The notes under the pieces were generated by a model, which ran no database searches, was not told where the DNA came from, and saw only the letters and a list, made by a program, of their open reading frames with translations. DNA of 64,000 bases, taken from the NCBI RefSeq assembly GCF_001956045.1, contig NZ_MRTH01000001.1, positions 372,001 through 436,000 of the forward strand, written 5' to 3'. Both the position numbers and the translations under genes were made by a program. Position 1 is the stretch's first letter; each line of letters begins with the position of its first letter. The stretch comes from Paenibacillus sp. FSL H7-0331. Its GTDB lineage: Bacteria > Bacillota > Bacilli > Paenibacillales > NBRC-103111. Below are positions 8,286 through 16,603 of this stretch, in pieces.

Positions 8286-10049
8286 TTATTGTGACGTCAA
8301 GCCGAAACGGTAATTTCCAACTGCCTCAGAGGTCAGCAAATAGCGGTCATAGATACGAAACGATCCGATCAGACCCTCCCAACCCGCTCCTAGCAGAGCC
8401 TGACGACTTCCGTTGATATCCTGAATATGTGGTGAAAACCGCCCCCAGCCAAACTGCCGCTGCTTGCCGCCGTCCGCCAGCTCACCGTTGATCACAAACG
8501 TAATGATTTTGGGACCTCCGTCTACGTTCACCACAATATGCTGCCAGGCGTTGGATTGCAGCAGTCCTTCATCGGACTCCCAAGAAGATTCACTTCTGCC
8601 GTCATTCAACGTCAAACGAATCGTTCCCTGCTCAGTCATAGCTACGGCTATTCCTTTGCCACCCCGTCCCCTCGTATCCAACAGGCTTCCTGCTGCTCCA
8701 CGGCTTCCGTGATAAATCCATAGATCAAGCGCAAATCCACCTCCGGCTGCAAGGTTTGGCAGCTCTGGAAGCTCCACAAGCGCGTCTGTTCCTGTCGTTG
8801 CCGGCTTCACGATCTCGAAAACCAAGCCCCGCTCGGACCGCTCGTCATTGTCATGCTGGTTCCACATTGCCTCTAATAATGCGGCATCGACTTCATGGAT
8901 ACGTGCAATCGTTTTTTGCGTTTCGGAGATGAAATATTTGCCTTCTTGCTCAATAAAGTCGGGATAACTGATACGTGTCCGCGGTTCATCATCATATAAC
9001 ACGATTTCCGGCTGCGACCAATGAATGTACCCATCCTTTTCGATTCCACCGCACATCCAGACAGGATTGCGATCCTGATAAGCAAGCGACGGGGTTGCCC
9101 GATTGTCCGTACCATGATTGTGAAACCAGAGCGTGTACTTGCCATTGCTGTACCTGCGCACAAAATTAGCAGCTCGCGGATGCTTGATCTTCCGGCCACC
9201 CGGATTATATTCGGCATAATCAGGACTTGTCCACGTATGACCTCCATCACGGCTGTAGGCCTGACCATTATGACCCTCAACCGTACGATACGTGCAGTAC
9301 AAGCTGCCATCACTCAGCCCGACCAGATTATGCTCATCCGCTACTTTACCCAAAGGTGCCTTAATTCCCTGATCTCCGTCAGGAAGCGTTCCCCATTCAA
9401 TTCGTTCGGGAGACGACTCCGTTAAAATATTGCTGCTTTTCACAAAAATCCCCTCTGAAGATGCCATAAATCCATCACCAAAGCTGCCCACCTTGGCCAA
9501 CCCCATATATACCGAATCCTCATGAATGATCGGCTTGCCTACTCCCCAGAAAAACTGCACCTTGCCCTCATAAGGGTTATCACGGTCGATCTGCATATTC
9601 CGAATCGGCACCTGATACCGATCCTTCGACCACGAACGTCCGCCGTCATCGGAATATTTAAACATCAAGTCACCTAATGTGTCTACGCGGGATATGTGGG
9701 AACCACTATCCGAAATAACCTCGCTCCTGTTGCTGCTATTATACGTATAGAACGCGTAAATCCGTCCACTCGGTACAATAAGCGGCATGACCCAGGAAGC
9801 CTCGGGACCATCGGCCGGTTCGATATCGGTAAGCTCTGACCAAGTCTGACCCTGGTCCTTACTGATAGCAGAGACCACATGCTGTCCCCGCTCTCCCTCA
9901 ACACCGGCTCCAGTCGTCATCACGCATACCCAATCTCCGCTTGCCGTGATCACGATATAGGGCTGATCACAATAATGCTCGCGGGGAATCTCAAGACCCC
10001 ATTTAATATTCCGCACATCTTTCATTGGATTGTTAACATTTGCAGACAT
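8286..10049 (-). CDS. Sialidase-like beta-propeller with C-terminal LamG/ConA-like domain
   Basis: 587-residue protein. An N-terminal sialidase-type propeller carries three good Asp-boxes: SKDQGQTWS, SDDGGRSWS and SRDGGHTWT. From about residue 405 to the end, a jelly-roll of the concanavalin/LamG type follows (WQHIVVNVDGG, ALLGAGWEGLIGSFRIYDR). There is no signal peptide, which is unusual for a sialidase plus lectin-like arrangement and suggests cytoplasmic use. The ATG at 10049 has AAAGGGTGG five bases upstream; a GTG three codons earlier is less likely. It is the first gene of an operon with an isomerase-like and an M55 peptidase gene. Catalytic residues could not be confirmed by eye; substrate unknown. 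Confidence 0.82.
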   Translation of the reverse strand: MSANVNNPMKDVRNIKWGLEIPREHYCDQPYIVITASGDWVCVMTTGAGVEGERGQHVVSAISKDQGQTWSELTDIEPADGPEASWVMPLIVPSGRIYAFYTYNSSNRSEVISDSGSHISRVDTLGDLMFKYSDDGGRSWSKDRYQVPIRNMQIDRDNPYEGKVQFFWGVGKPIIHEDSVYMGLAKVGSFGDGFMASSEGIFVKSSNILTESSPERIEWGTLPDGDQGIKAPLGKVADEHNLVGLSDGSLYCTYRTVEGHNGQAYSRDGGHTWTSPDYAEYNPGGRKIKHPRAANFVRRYSNGKYTLWFHNHGTDNRATPSLAYQDRNPVWMCGGIEKDGYIHWSQPEIVLYDDEPRTRISYPDFIEQEGKYFISETQKTIARIHEVDAALLEAMWNQHDNDERSERGLVFEIVKPATTGTDALVELPELPNLAAGGGFALDLWIYHGSRGAAGSLLDTRGRGGKGIAVAMTEQGTIRLTLNDGRSESSWESDEGLLQSNAWQHIVVNVDGGPKIITFVINGELADGGKQRQFGWGRFSPHIQDINGSRQALLGAGWEGLIGSFRIYDRYLLTSEAVGNYRFGLTSQ

Positions 10050-10144
10050 CTCAACCACCCTTTTCAGTCATTTTGCGTGCTCAAAAAACAGCTCTTTGAA
10101 CAACCTTTACTATTGGTTCCGTTATATCATAGCGGATATCGCTC

Positions 10145-10179
10145 CAGGTTAAGATAGGTCTAACTTAAGGTTTAACCTG
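10145..10179. promoter_or_regulatory. Inverted repeat in divergent promoter region
   Basis: CAGGTTAA (10145-10152) and TTAACCTG (10172-10179) form a perfect 8-base inverted repeat with 19 bases between, midway between the divergent starts at 10049 and 10264. It is a candidate operator; no regulator is assigned. Confidence 0.35.
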
Positions 10180-10211
10180 CCTGATTTAACTTGTTGGGTG
10201 AAATGTCTGCT

Positions 10212-10240
10212 TTGCCTTCTTTCCGACTTTAGGGTACACT
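10212..10240 (+). promoter_or_regulatory. Promoter of the Sm-like gene
   Basis: TTGCCT (10212-10217) and TACACT (10235-10240) are separated by 17 bases and lie about 24 bases upstream of the start at 10264, a reasonable sigma-A promoter. Confidence 0.5.
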
Positions 10241-10263
10241 GAACTAGGAAGGATGTGAGGTCC

Positions 10264-10470
10264 ATGTTAAAAGAATTTCTCAATCAAAAGGTCACGATAC
10301 TTTTCATTGATGGTGGAAGTATTGCCAATGGGACGCTTATTGAGATGGATGAACGCTTTGTGAAGTATCAATCTCCCCATAGCATCAATATTATTCCGAT
10401 CACTTCAATTAAAACGGTATCTCTCCAGACAGAAGAAAAACCCCATGCGACTGTACGAGGTTTTGTTTAA
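10264..10470 (+). CDS. Small Sm/LSm-like fold protein
   Basis: Protein of 68 residues. The alternation LNQKVTILFIDGG, then GTLIEMDERFVKYQ, then NIIPITSIKTVSL resembles the five-strand Sm/LSm barrel seen in Hfq-like and DUF2642-type small proteins of Bacillota; the family match is by eye only. ATG start with AGGAAGG 11 bases upstream; an in-frame GTG three codons earlier lies too close to that site. Its own promoter and a strong terminator make it a single-gene unit, divergent from the sialidase/LamG operon. It could bind RNA or simply be a small structural protein; neither is shown. Confidence 0.72.
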   Translation: MLKEFLNQKVTILFIDGGSIANGTLIEMDERFVKYQSPHSINIIPITSIKTVSLQTEEKPHATVRGFV

Positions 10471-10476
10471 GCTTTG

Positions 10477-10503
10477 AAGCCACTTCGGTGGCTTATTTCA
10501 TTT
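10477..10503 (+). terminator. Terminator after Sm-like gene
   Basis: AAGCCAC (10477-10483), loop TTCG, GTGGCTT (10488-10494), followed by ATTTCATTT. The stable TTCG loop and seven-base stem sit right after the stop at 10470 and touch the stop of the converging AIM24 gene. Confidence 0.8.
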
Positions 10504-11196
10504 GATAAAGATCCCTCCGAACGGAATCACTTCTCTAAGTACCCGACGAATCAGGCTGTCACCTTGCATATGGTCATCCAGCTGCTCGTCAGGCTTGCAG
10601 GGCTGCAGCAGTACGGAACCGGTGCCCTTTAGCTCCCAATGATAATTCATATGCTGGCTTGCTAACGTATTTCCATATACACAGGGCTTAAGCTCAATAT
10701 GCTGTGGGTAGGCAACCAGACAGTTCACATCGACAAACAACGGGTTATCCGGGTGAAGCTCCACCTGATAAAGCGGTCCTGACGTTAGCAATCCCAGGTT
10801 TCCCGGTCCTTGAAACCTCATTTTCACCAAATCACGTGTCATGATCGCATTACGAATGGTTTGAATATGTGTGCGAAAGGTCATCCCCTCCATATAAAAC
10901 AACACATGCTTGAATTCAAACAGCAGATCGTCATCCTCTTTAATAGCAACCATTCCCAGGCTATAGCCCTCGGGCAGACCCAGCATACAACGTGACGGAC
11001 CACTGATCCGCGATTGAATGAATCTTTTTTTGCGGTACATATTGGACAGCTTCATAAAGGAATCCTCACGCAAGGAAGGCTGGCCTTGAAAAGCAACAAT
11101 TTGATTGGGATGCATCACATGGACGGCTTCTCCCTTATCCATCGTAAGCACTGCTAGCCGGGTCCTTTGTTCAGCCTGCTCAAAAGAAATGTCCAT
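10498..11196 (-). CDS. AIM24 (DUF124) family protein
   Basis: 232 residues, matching the AIM24/DUF124 beta-sandwich family by its repeated glycine-rich strands (GPGNLGLLTSGP, WELKGTGSVLL) and its typical length. It is predicted cytoplasmic; the molecular role of this family in bacteria is not established. ATG start with an excellent TAGGAGG five bases upstream. It lies 25 bases after a gene for a signal-peptide-bearing coiled-coil protein and is likely co-transcribed with it, so the two may work together at the membrane. Confidence 0.85.
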   Translation of the reverse strand: MDISFEQAEQRTRLAVLTMDKGEAVHVMHPNQIVAFQGQPSLREDSFMKLSNMYRKKRFIQSRISGPSRCMLGLPEGYSLGMVAIKEDDDLLFEFKHVLFYMEGMTFRTHIQTIRNAIMTRDLVKMRFQGPGNLGLLTSGPLYQVELHPDNPLFVDVNCLVAYPQHIELKPCVYGNTLASQHMNYHWELKGTGSVLLQPCKPDEQLDDHMQGDSLIRRVLREVIPFGGIFIK

Positions 11197-11221
11197 TGTA
11201 CCTCCTACAAATTACCATTTT

Positions 11222-11689
11222 CTATTTACGTAAGCTGCGCTTTTGCCGCTTCCAGACCGCTACACGTATTAACCGACCGGATACAAAATAACCTGCGATC
11301 AAAGCTACAGCTGTCGCTCCCATCCAGAACAGCTTACGGTTGCGCGCTTCCTTGTCCAGCTTGTCCTGTTCCGCTGACTGAATAGCTCTTTGCAAAGCTT
11401 CATTTTGCTCTAGCAGCTGTTTGTTCTGGGCCAGCAGCCTCTCTTCCATTTCTTTCGAGCGTGCTATCGTTTCAGTCAGTTTATCCTTCTGTTCGTCGAA
11501 CTTTTTGACTTGCTCCTGAAGCTGCTGCTTCGTGGATTCGTATTCTTTCTCAATGATCTCCACCTGCTCCGGCAGCTTGTAAATATCCTTCACCCGATCA
11601 AAAAATCCGGCATGTACAGCAGATAGCGGTTGTACGAGCATCATGATCACAGCTGCAGCGAGCAGCACCCTTCCCACATTTCTCTTCAT
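11222..11689 (-). CDS. Secreted/membrane coiled-coil protein of unknown function
   Basis: 155 residues. An N-terminal signal sequence of about 27 residues ends near VHAGFF. A long heptad-rich coiled coil covers about residues 45-112 (many Lys, Glu, Gln). One transmembrane helix lies near the C-terminus (FWMGATAVALIAGYFVSG), followed by a basic cytoplasmic tail. The topology suggests an extracytoplasmic coil anchored by its C-terminus. ATG start with GGAGGTGGAG upstream. It is the first gene of a two-gene unit with the AIM24 gene. I do not recognise a family. Confidence 0.8.
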   Translation of the reverse strand: MKRNVGRVLLAAAVIMMLVQPLSAVHAGFFDRVKDIYKLPEQVEIIEKEYESTKQQLQEQVKKFDEQKDKLTETIARSKEMEERLLAQNKQLLEQNEALQRAIQSAEQDKLDKEARNRKLFWMGATAVALIAGYFVSGRLIRVAVWKRQKRSLRK

Positions 11690-11795
11690 CGCTTCTCCAC
11701 CTCCACCAGATCGACATCTATCTTCATTTTACTTCATATTTTGCGGGATGCAAATGGTAGACTATGTCCGTTGATGGATGCTAGATTGCGATGAA

Positions 11796-11828
11796 CAAAA
11801 AAAAGACTGCTTATTTTACAAGCAGTCT
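11796..11828 (-). terminator. Terminator of the permease-lipoprotein-pfkB operon
   Basis: On the minus strand, AGACTGCTT and AAGCAGTCT pair over nine bases and are followed by eight T residues. The stem includes the stop codon of the PfkB kinase gene. Confidence 0.9.
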
Positions 11829-12761
11829 CTGGAAATATTCGTCTTTACCCGTTCTAACTTTTAAATCGGGGCAGTTGTTTTCTTGCGATTCTATTGTCCA
11901 GCCCGCAACCTTGGTACCGCACACGACCGATTCCTTGAGACTCATGCCCCGCACTAATCCCATAATAGTTCCGGAAAAGAAAGCATCTCCAGCACCGCTG
12001 GAATCGACAACCTTAACCGGGAAAACTGGCTGATGACCTTGCTCCTTGGTAACGGAGTCATAATACACGGAGCCATGCTCCCCCAAAGTGATAACCATCG
12101 AGCGCAGTCCAACAGCATCTACAAAAGGAACCAATTCCTGCAGCATTTCGTCCGGGTTCGTCGTACCTATACTCTTATCAAAAAGCCGCTCAGCTTCCAC
12201 TTCATTGCAGATAAAGCATTCCAGCTGCTTGAGCAAACCTCTGTTTTTAAGTACAACATCCAAGTTTCCAGGAATTCCATAAACAGGCTTGTTTTGTTGT
12301 ACAGCCATCGAAATGACTGAGCTGCTAATCTGTTCATTCAGGTCAAGCTCCAAAGCGATATGGGATGAGCGTTCCACAATTTCCTGTATGGATTCGGCAA
12401 ATACGCTTTCTAGCGCTTTCAGATCAGGCATCTGCGAAATAGATCCGGCCAAATCCCCGTTCTCATCCAGCACAGCGAGCCACATGCCCATACCTTGATT
12501 CGCCGGCTTCAAAAAGTCGGTATTCACTTGAACATCCTGAAGACGTTGTTTAATTTCGAGACCTAATCCGGAATGATCCATAGTGGATACAAATGCTGTA
12601 TTTAACTCCAGATTCGCAAGATTCTCGGCTACATTGCGGCCTACGCCACCATGCACAAACTCGATATTACCCAAGTTTCTTCCTTGCGGAATATAATTTT
12701 GTTTGGCAAAACCTTTACAATCCACGAATACGGTACCTATGACGGTTACAAAATTTTTCAT
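11811..12761 (-). CDS. PfkB family carbohydrate/nucleoside kinase
   Basis: 316-residue ribokinase-like kinase, cytoplasmic. It shows the N-terminal signature FVHGGVGRNVAENLANL and the C-terminal catalytic motif VVDSSGAGDAFFSG, whose aspartate is the base. The N-terminal motif is close to that of pseudouridine kinases (YeiC/PsuK) as I remember them, but no pseudouridine glycosidase gene is nearby, so a sugar kinase is equally possible. ATG start with AAGGAG seven bases upstream. It follows the lipoprotein gene by 95 bases with no terminator visible between, and ends in a strong terminator, so it probably belongs to the transport operon and may phosphorylate the imported sugar. Confidence 0.85.
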   Translation of the reverse strand: MKNFVTVIGTVFVDCKGFAKQNYIPQGRNLGNIEFVHGGVGRNVAENLANLELNTAFVSTMDHSGLGLEIKQRLQDVQVNTDFLKPANQGMGMWLAVLDENGDLAGSISQMPDLKALESVFAESIQEIVERSSHIALELDLNEQISSSVISMAVQQNKPVYGIPGNLDVVLKNRGLLKQLECFICNEVEAERLFDKSIGTTNPDEMLQELVPFVDAVGLRSMVITLGEHGSVYYDSVTKEQGHQPVFPVKVVDSSGAGDAFFSGTIMGLVRGMSLKESVVCGTKVAGWTIESQENNCPDLKVRTGKDEYFQRLLVK

Positions 12762-12856
12762 ATGCAGCTCCTTAACAGCTGTGATTGGCTTAGGAGTCTA
12801 TTATATTATGATTTTGTAAAAGTGGCTATGAATTCTTTAAAGTTTGACAAATCGAC

Positions 12857-14434
12857 CTACTTCTTTTTAAAGGTATAGCTTGGTGCGGACTTATCCTTTT
12901 GCAGCTTGTTGACTTCTTCAGTAACCTTATCGCCACCAGCCGCTTTCCATTTGGCTATAGTATCCTCGAAGGTTTTGTTCGCGTCCACAGCGGTATCCAA
13001 TAAAACTTTACTGTAGCCCTCGGTAAGAATTTGCGTCTGCTGCACGGAGGTTTCCGTACGGTAAGGGAAATCCACATTCGGACGAAGATAGTCATATACA
13101 CTGTTTTTCTCGTATTCATCTAGCTTCTTGATGATGTACTGGGCAATATCCTTGGAAACAAATTTCGTGTATTTTTCGGTATCGACGAACAGCCATTCCG
13201 GCTGCAGCAGCTCCAAGCCTACATTGGTATTGTACTGCTTATCCTTCTTGTCATCTGCAAAAGGAGTTTTAATGCCATTGACGATACTATAGGTTTTACC
13301 CTCAGCCCCATATTGAATATAGTCAAAACCATCTGTAATCTGGTACTCAAGGTAACGCAGTGCCGCCTCCGGGTTTTTGGACTTGGCTGAGATTTGGTTC
13401 GTTCGTGAAATCGGTATGGCCGGCATCGCCAGCCCCCATTTCTTTCCGTTATGCTCGATTGGATCAAGTATTTCCGCTTTCATGTTGGGCAGCACAGCAA
13501 GCTGCCTATAGTCACCGAGACCTGTTAAGAGCACACCCACCTGCCCGGATTTAAATTTGTCAAAGCCGATCGTTTTGCCGACCAGAAAATCCTGATCCAG
13601 CAGCCCCTCCTGTCTTAAATCTCGAATAAACTTCAATGTATCCAGCACGCCCGGCTGGGTAATGCCATTGACTAATTTATTGTTATCCTTCGGATCAGGA
13701 GACCAGCCTGGATTGACACCGAACAACGGCAGCAGCGCATACACGTTCAACAGCTGATTGTCTTTAAATGCGAGTGGAATCGTGTCCTGCTTGCCATTGC
13801 CGTCAGGATCCTTATCGCGGAACGCTTTAAGTACGTCTACAAGCTCTGTTAAAGTTTTGGGTTCCTTCAAGCCCAATTTGTCCAGCCAATCTTTACGGAT
13901 GACAATCCCTGTACCCCCACGGTCCCGCAGCCAAGGTACTCCATAGATTTTGCCATCTGCGGGATTTTTGAGCATGTTCCATATGGAATCGCTGAAGGAT
14001 GCCTTCAGCTTCGGAAATTTGGGCAGTAAATCATCGAGGGATCTGAACGCACCCTGAGCGATCAGCGCATTGTGCTCGGTATCACCTGGAGAAAACGTGT
14101 TGACGATATCCGGGATATCCCCTCCAGCGAGCTTGACGTTAATCGCGGTCTTGTACTCCATGCTCGGTGGAGTCTCATAAGTAACCTCGACATTGGCTCC
14201 CTTCTCAACCAGCTTCTCCAGCTCGGAATCGGGGTAATAAATGTGTCCCGGATACAAGGGCTTGATAACTGAAATTTTGGCTGGTGCTGTACTTGCTGGT
14301 GCAGCAGTCGGTGACCCGGCAGGTGTATTAGCCGCTGAGCCAGCAGGGGCCTTCGTTTCTTGTGCCGTACAGCCGTACAGTAATGAGGATGCGACCACTC
14401 CGGTCATAATTACAGGTAATGATTTACGAATCAA
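12857..14434 (-). CDS. Extracellular sugar-binding lipoprotein (LplA/LipO type), system B
   Basis: 525-residue solute-binding lipoprotein with signal peptide and lipobox LYGC, followed by an Ala/Pro/Gly/Thr-rich linker. It is roughly two-thirds identical by eye to the lipoprotein at 1303-2847, sharing stretches such as SELEKL, AGGDIPDIVNT, VIRKDWLDKLGL and VGLELLQPEWLF. A calcium-loop-like DKDPDGNGK is present. The TTG start is preferred because AAAGGGAGG lies eight bases before it; an upstream in-frame ATG overlaps that site. It lies 119 bases after two permease genes and 95 before a PfkB kinase. It should deliver an oligosaccharide to the permease pair encoded upstream. Confidence 0.93.
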   Translation of the reverse strand: MIRKSLPVIMTGVVASSLLYGCTAQETKAPAGSAANTPAGSPTAAPASTAPAKISVIKPLYPGHIYYPDSELEKLVEKGANVEVTYETPPSMEYKTAINVKLAGGDIPDIVNTFSPGDTEHNALIAQGAFRSLDDLLPKFPKLKASFSDSIWNMLKNPADGKIYGVPWLRDRGGTGIVIRKDWLDKLGLKEPKTLTELVDVLKAFRDKDPDGNGKQDTIPLAFKDNQLLNVYALLPLFGVNPGWSPDPKDNNKLVNGITQPGVLDTLKFIRDLRQEGLLDQDFLVGKTIGFDKFKSGQVGVLLTGLGDYRQLAVLPNMKAEILDPIEHNGKKWGLAMPAIPISRTNQISAKSKNPEAALRYLEYQITDGFDYIQYGAEGKTYSIVNGIKTPFADDKKDKQYNTNVGLELLQPEWLFVDTEKYTKFVSKDIAQYIIKKLDEYEKNSVYDYLRPNVDFPYRTETSVQQTQILTEGYSKVLLDTAVDANKTFEDTIAKWKAAGGDKVTEEVNKLQKDKSAPSYTFKKK

Positions 14435-14553
14435 TGGTAGGACCTCCCTTTTCATTTGCTTGCGTTTACTGACGATTACACGATTAATGGTAGCTTCCTA
14501 AATGGTTTTTGATAATAAGACTGCTTTAATGTTTCACCCTGCTCTGTTAAGTT

Positions 14554-15423
14554 TCAGCCTTTCACAGCACCCATCACGATACCTTTCACAAAATGCCTTT
14601 GTAAAAATGGATACACCAGCACGATCGGCAAGGTAGCAAAAATAATCGCGGCCGCTTGCACATTGGCAGGCTCGACCTTCATTTGCTCCGTATCCGCTCC
14701 AGCCAAATTCGTAAAGTTGCCGTCGAACACAATGACCTTCAACAGTACCTGCAAGGGCCATTTACGTGAATCCGTAATATAAAAGACGCCTTTAAAAAAC
14801 TCATTCCAATGCGCAACTCCATAAAATAAGCCAATCGTAGCGATCGCTGGGAGCGACAGAGGGATTAATATTTTCCAAATGAAAGTGAACTCATTGCAGC
14901 CATCCATCTTGGAGGATTCTTCGATCTCCTCAGGTAAATCCATAAAAAAATTACGCATCAGGATCAGATTGAACGCACTGACAAGACCCGGAATGATCAT
15001 CGCCCATATGCTGTTCAGCAGCCCCAGGTTTTTGATATTGAGATAACCCGGGATAATCCCGGCATTAAAATTCATGACAACAATAATCAGAATCATAAAG
15101 ATCTTCAACCCCGGCAAATTCCGTTTGGAAAGGGCAAATGCCGCGGTAATCGTAAATACCAGATTCAAAAACGTCCCTACTACCGTAATCGTAACCGTTA
15201 TCAGGAACGCTCTGACCAGCGCCGGCGTTGAAAAAATATATTGATACGCGCTGAGCGTAATGTCTTTCGGATACAGCATAATGCTCGATTGATGAATAGC
15301 TATGGGGTCACTGAATGAAACCGAGAACACATGCACTACCGGCAGCAGTGTGACGATACAGAACAGAACAAGTACAGCATGAATCAAAACGTCCGTGAGT
15401 ACATTGCGCTCACTTTTGACCAT
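14554..15423 (-). CDS. Sugar ABC transporter permease, YtcP type, system B
   Basis: 289-residue inner-membrane permease with six predicted helices. The EAA loop, the contact point for the ATPase, is visible as EIEESSKMDGCNEF followed by ILIPLSLP. The C-terminus ends VKGIVMGAVKG, typical of YtcP-type CUT1 permeases. ATG start with AAAGGAGG seven bases upstream. It lies 43 bases after its partner permease at 15467-16417 and upstream of the lipoprotein gene; no ATPase gene is nearby. Confidence 0.94.
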   Translation of the reverse strand: MVKSERNVLTDVLIHAVLVLFCIVTLLPVVHVFSVSFSDPIAIHQSSIMLYPKDITLSAYQYIFSTPALVRAFLITVTITVVGTFLNLVFTITAAFALSKRNLPGLKIFMILIIVVMNFNAGIIPGYLNIKNLGLLNSIWAMIIPGLVSAFNLILMRNFFMDLPEEIEESSKMDGCNEFTFIWKILIPLSLPAIATIGLFYGVAHWNEFFKGVFYITDSRKWPLQVLLKVIVFDGNFTNLAGADTEQMKVEPANVQAAAIIFATLPIVLVYPFLQRHFVKGIVMGAVKG

Positions 15424-15466
15424 GGGAAACCTCCTTTTTATTAAGTCTTCTTGTAGTGTCTTATTG

Positions 15467-16417
15467 TTACCAGATCGAACGTTGATCGAATCTCCGCAGC
15501 AGCCAATTTGCGCTTACAATTAGAACAAAGCCAATGACACCCTTAAATAAACCGACTGCTGTTGCAACACTGAACTGGCCTTTTTCCAGACCCATCCGAT
15601 ACACATACGTATCGATAATATCGCCTACCTCGTATACGGTCGGATTCATCAGCACGAAGATTTGCTCAAAGCCGGCATCCAGCAAATGGCTTAAATTAAT
15701 AATCAGCATCAGCGATATCGTCGGCAGTATGCCGGGCAGCGTGACATGCAGCATCTGCTGGAACTTGCCCGCTCCATCGACCTTGGCCGAATGGTACAGC
15801 TCGGGATTGACACCCGCCAGTGCCGCCAGGTAAATAATCGCACTCCAGCCAAAATCCTTTAAAATACCGGTAACGACCAAAATCGGCCTAAAAAACTGCT
15901 GATCCACCAAAAAATTGACCGGAGCCATGCCGAAAGCCTTCAACATGGCATTAATGACCCCCGATGGTGTCAAAAAGGTAACGACAATCCCACCGAATAC
16001 CACCCAGGATAAAAAATGCGGAAAGTACGTAATCGTCTGTACCGAGCGTTTGAATACAACCGAACGCACCTCATTTAATAACAAAGCAAACAGGATCGGA
16101 ACCGGAAAGCCAAAACCGAGCTTGTACAGGCTGATCAACAGCGTGTTTCTCAGTAGCCGATAAAAATCCGGGTTCTCCATCAACCGTTCAAAATGCCTCA
16201 GCCCCACCCAAGGGCTATCAGCAATTCCGACAAACGGCGAGAAGTTTTTGAAAGCGATTGTCAACCCGTAGTAGGGCACAATACTGAACAGAAAAAAATA
16301 AGCAATCGACGGCAGCAGCAGTACATACAGCCATTTGTATGCTTTGATTCTGTGCCACTTCGTGTGTTTTGCGGCTGATTGCCTCTGCCAGGGCAAGGCC
16401 GCCTGCTGTTTGGACAT
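15467..16417 (-). CDS. Sugar ABC transporter permease, LplB type, system B
   Basis: 316-residue permease: a short basic cytoplasmic start, then six predicted helices, with the EAA loop ELYHSAKVDGAGKF and VTLPGILP. The ATG at 16417 is chosen for its GGAGGG site five bases upstream. The open frame runs 216 bases further upstream, but through a repeat-bearing leader rather than plausible protein. It is the first gene of the operon permease, permease, lipoprotein, PfkB kinase. The leader with repeats and hairpins (16434-16504) may control its expression. Confidence 0.93.
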   Translation of the reverse strand: MSKQQAALPWQRQSAAKHTKWHRIKAYKWLYVLLLPSIAYFFLFSIVPYYGLTIAFKNFSPFVGIADSPWVGLRHFERLMENPDFYRLLRNTLLISLYKLGFGFPVPILFALLLNEVRSVVFKRSVQTITYFPHFLSWVVFGGIVVTFLTPSGVINAMLKAFGMAPVNFLVDQQFFRPILVVTGILKDFGWSAIIYLAALAGVNPELYHSAKVDGAGKFQQMLHVTLPGILPTISLMLIINLSHLLDAGFEQIFVLMNPTVYEVGDIIDTYVYRMGLEKGQFSVATAVGLFKGVIGFVLIVSANWLLRRFDQRSIW

Positions 16418-16433
16418 GGATTCCCTCCTAAAA

Positions 16434-16504
16434 GTTTTGCGAAGCAAAACTGACTTCGTAAGCATTTGCTTAGTTTTCGCCAGAAAACTGACTTCGTAAG
16501 CATC
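16434..16504 (-). repeat. Leader element: 20-bp direct repeat with two hairpins
   Basis: On the minus strand two copies begin ATGCTTACGAAGTCAGTTTT (16446-16465 and 16484-16503, 38 bases apart). Each runs into a small hairpin: AGTTTTC/GAAAACT (16472-16489) and GTTTTGC/GCAAAAC (16434-16450). The block ends ten bases before the GGAGGG of the LplB-type permease gene. A 22-base relative with only two differences stands upstream of the glycosyltransferase at 56463, so this is a dispersed leader element, not a local duplication alone. Confidence 0.8.
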
Positions 16505-16603
16505 ATTCCGCTCTTCATTTATCTTACCGAATAGAAAAGAATTAAAGGATAGGGTTGAGTTAATATTTAACAGGGGTATGTTATTGCGAAGGGTTGAGGC
16601 CAT

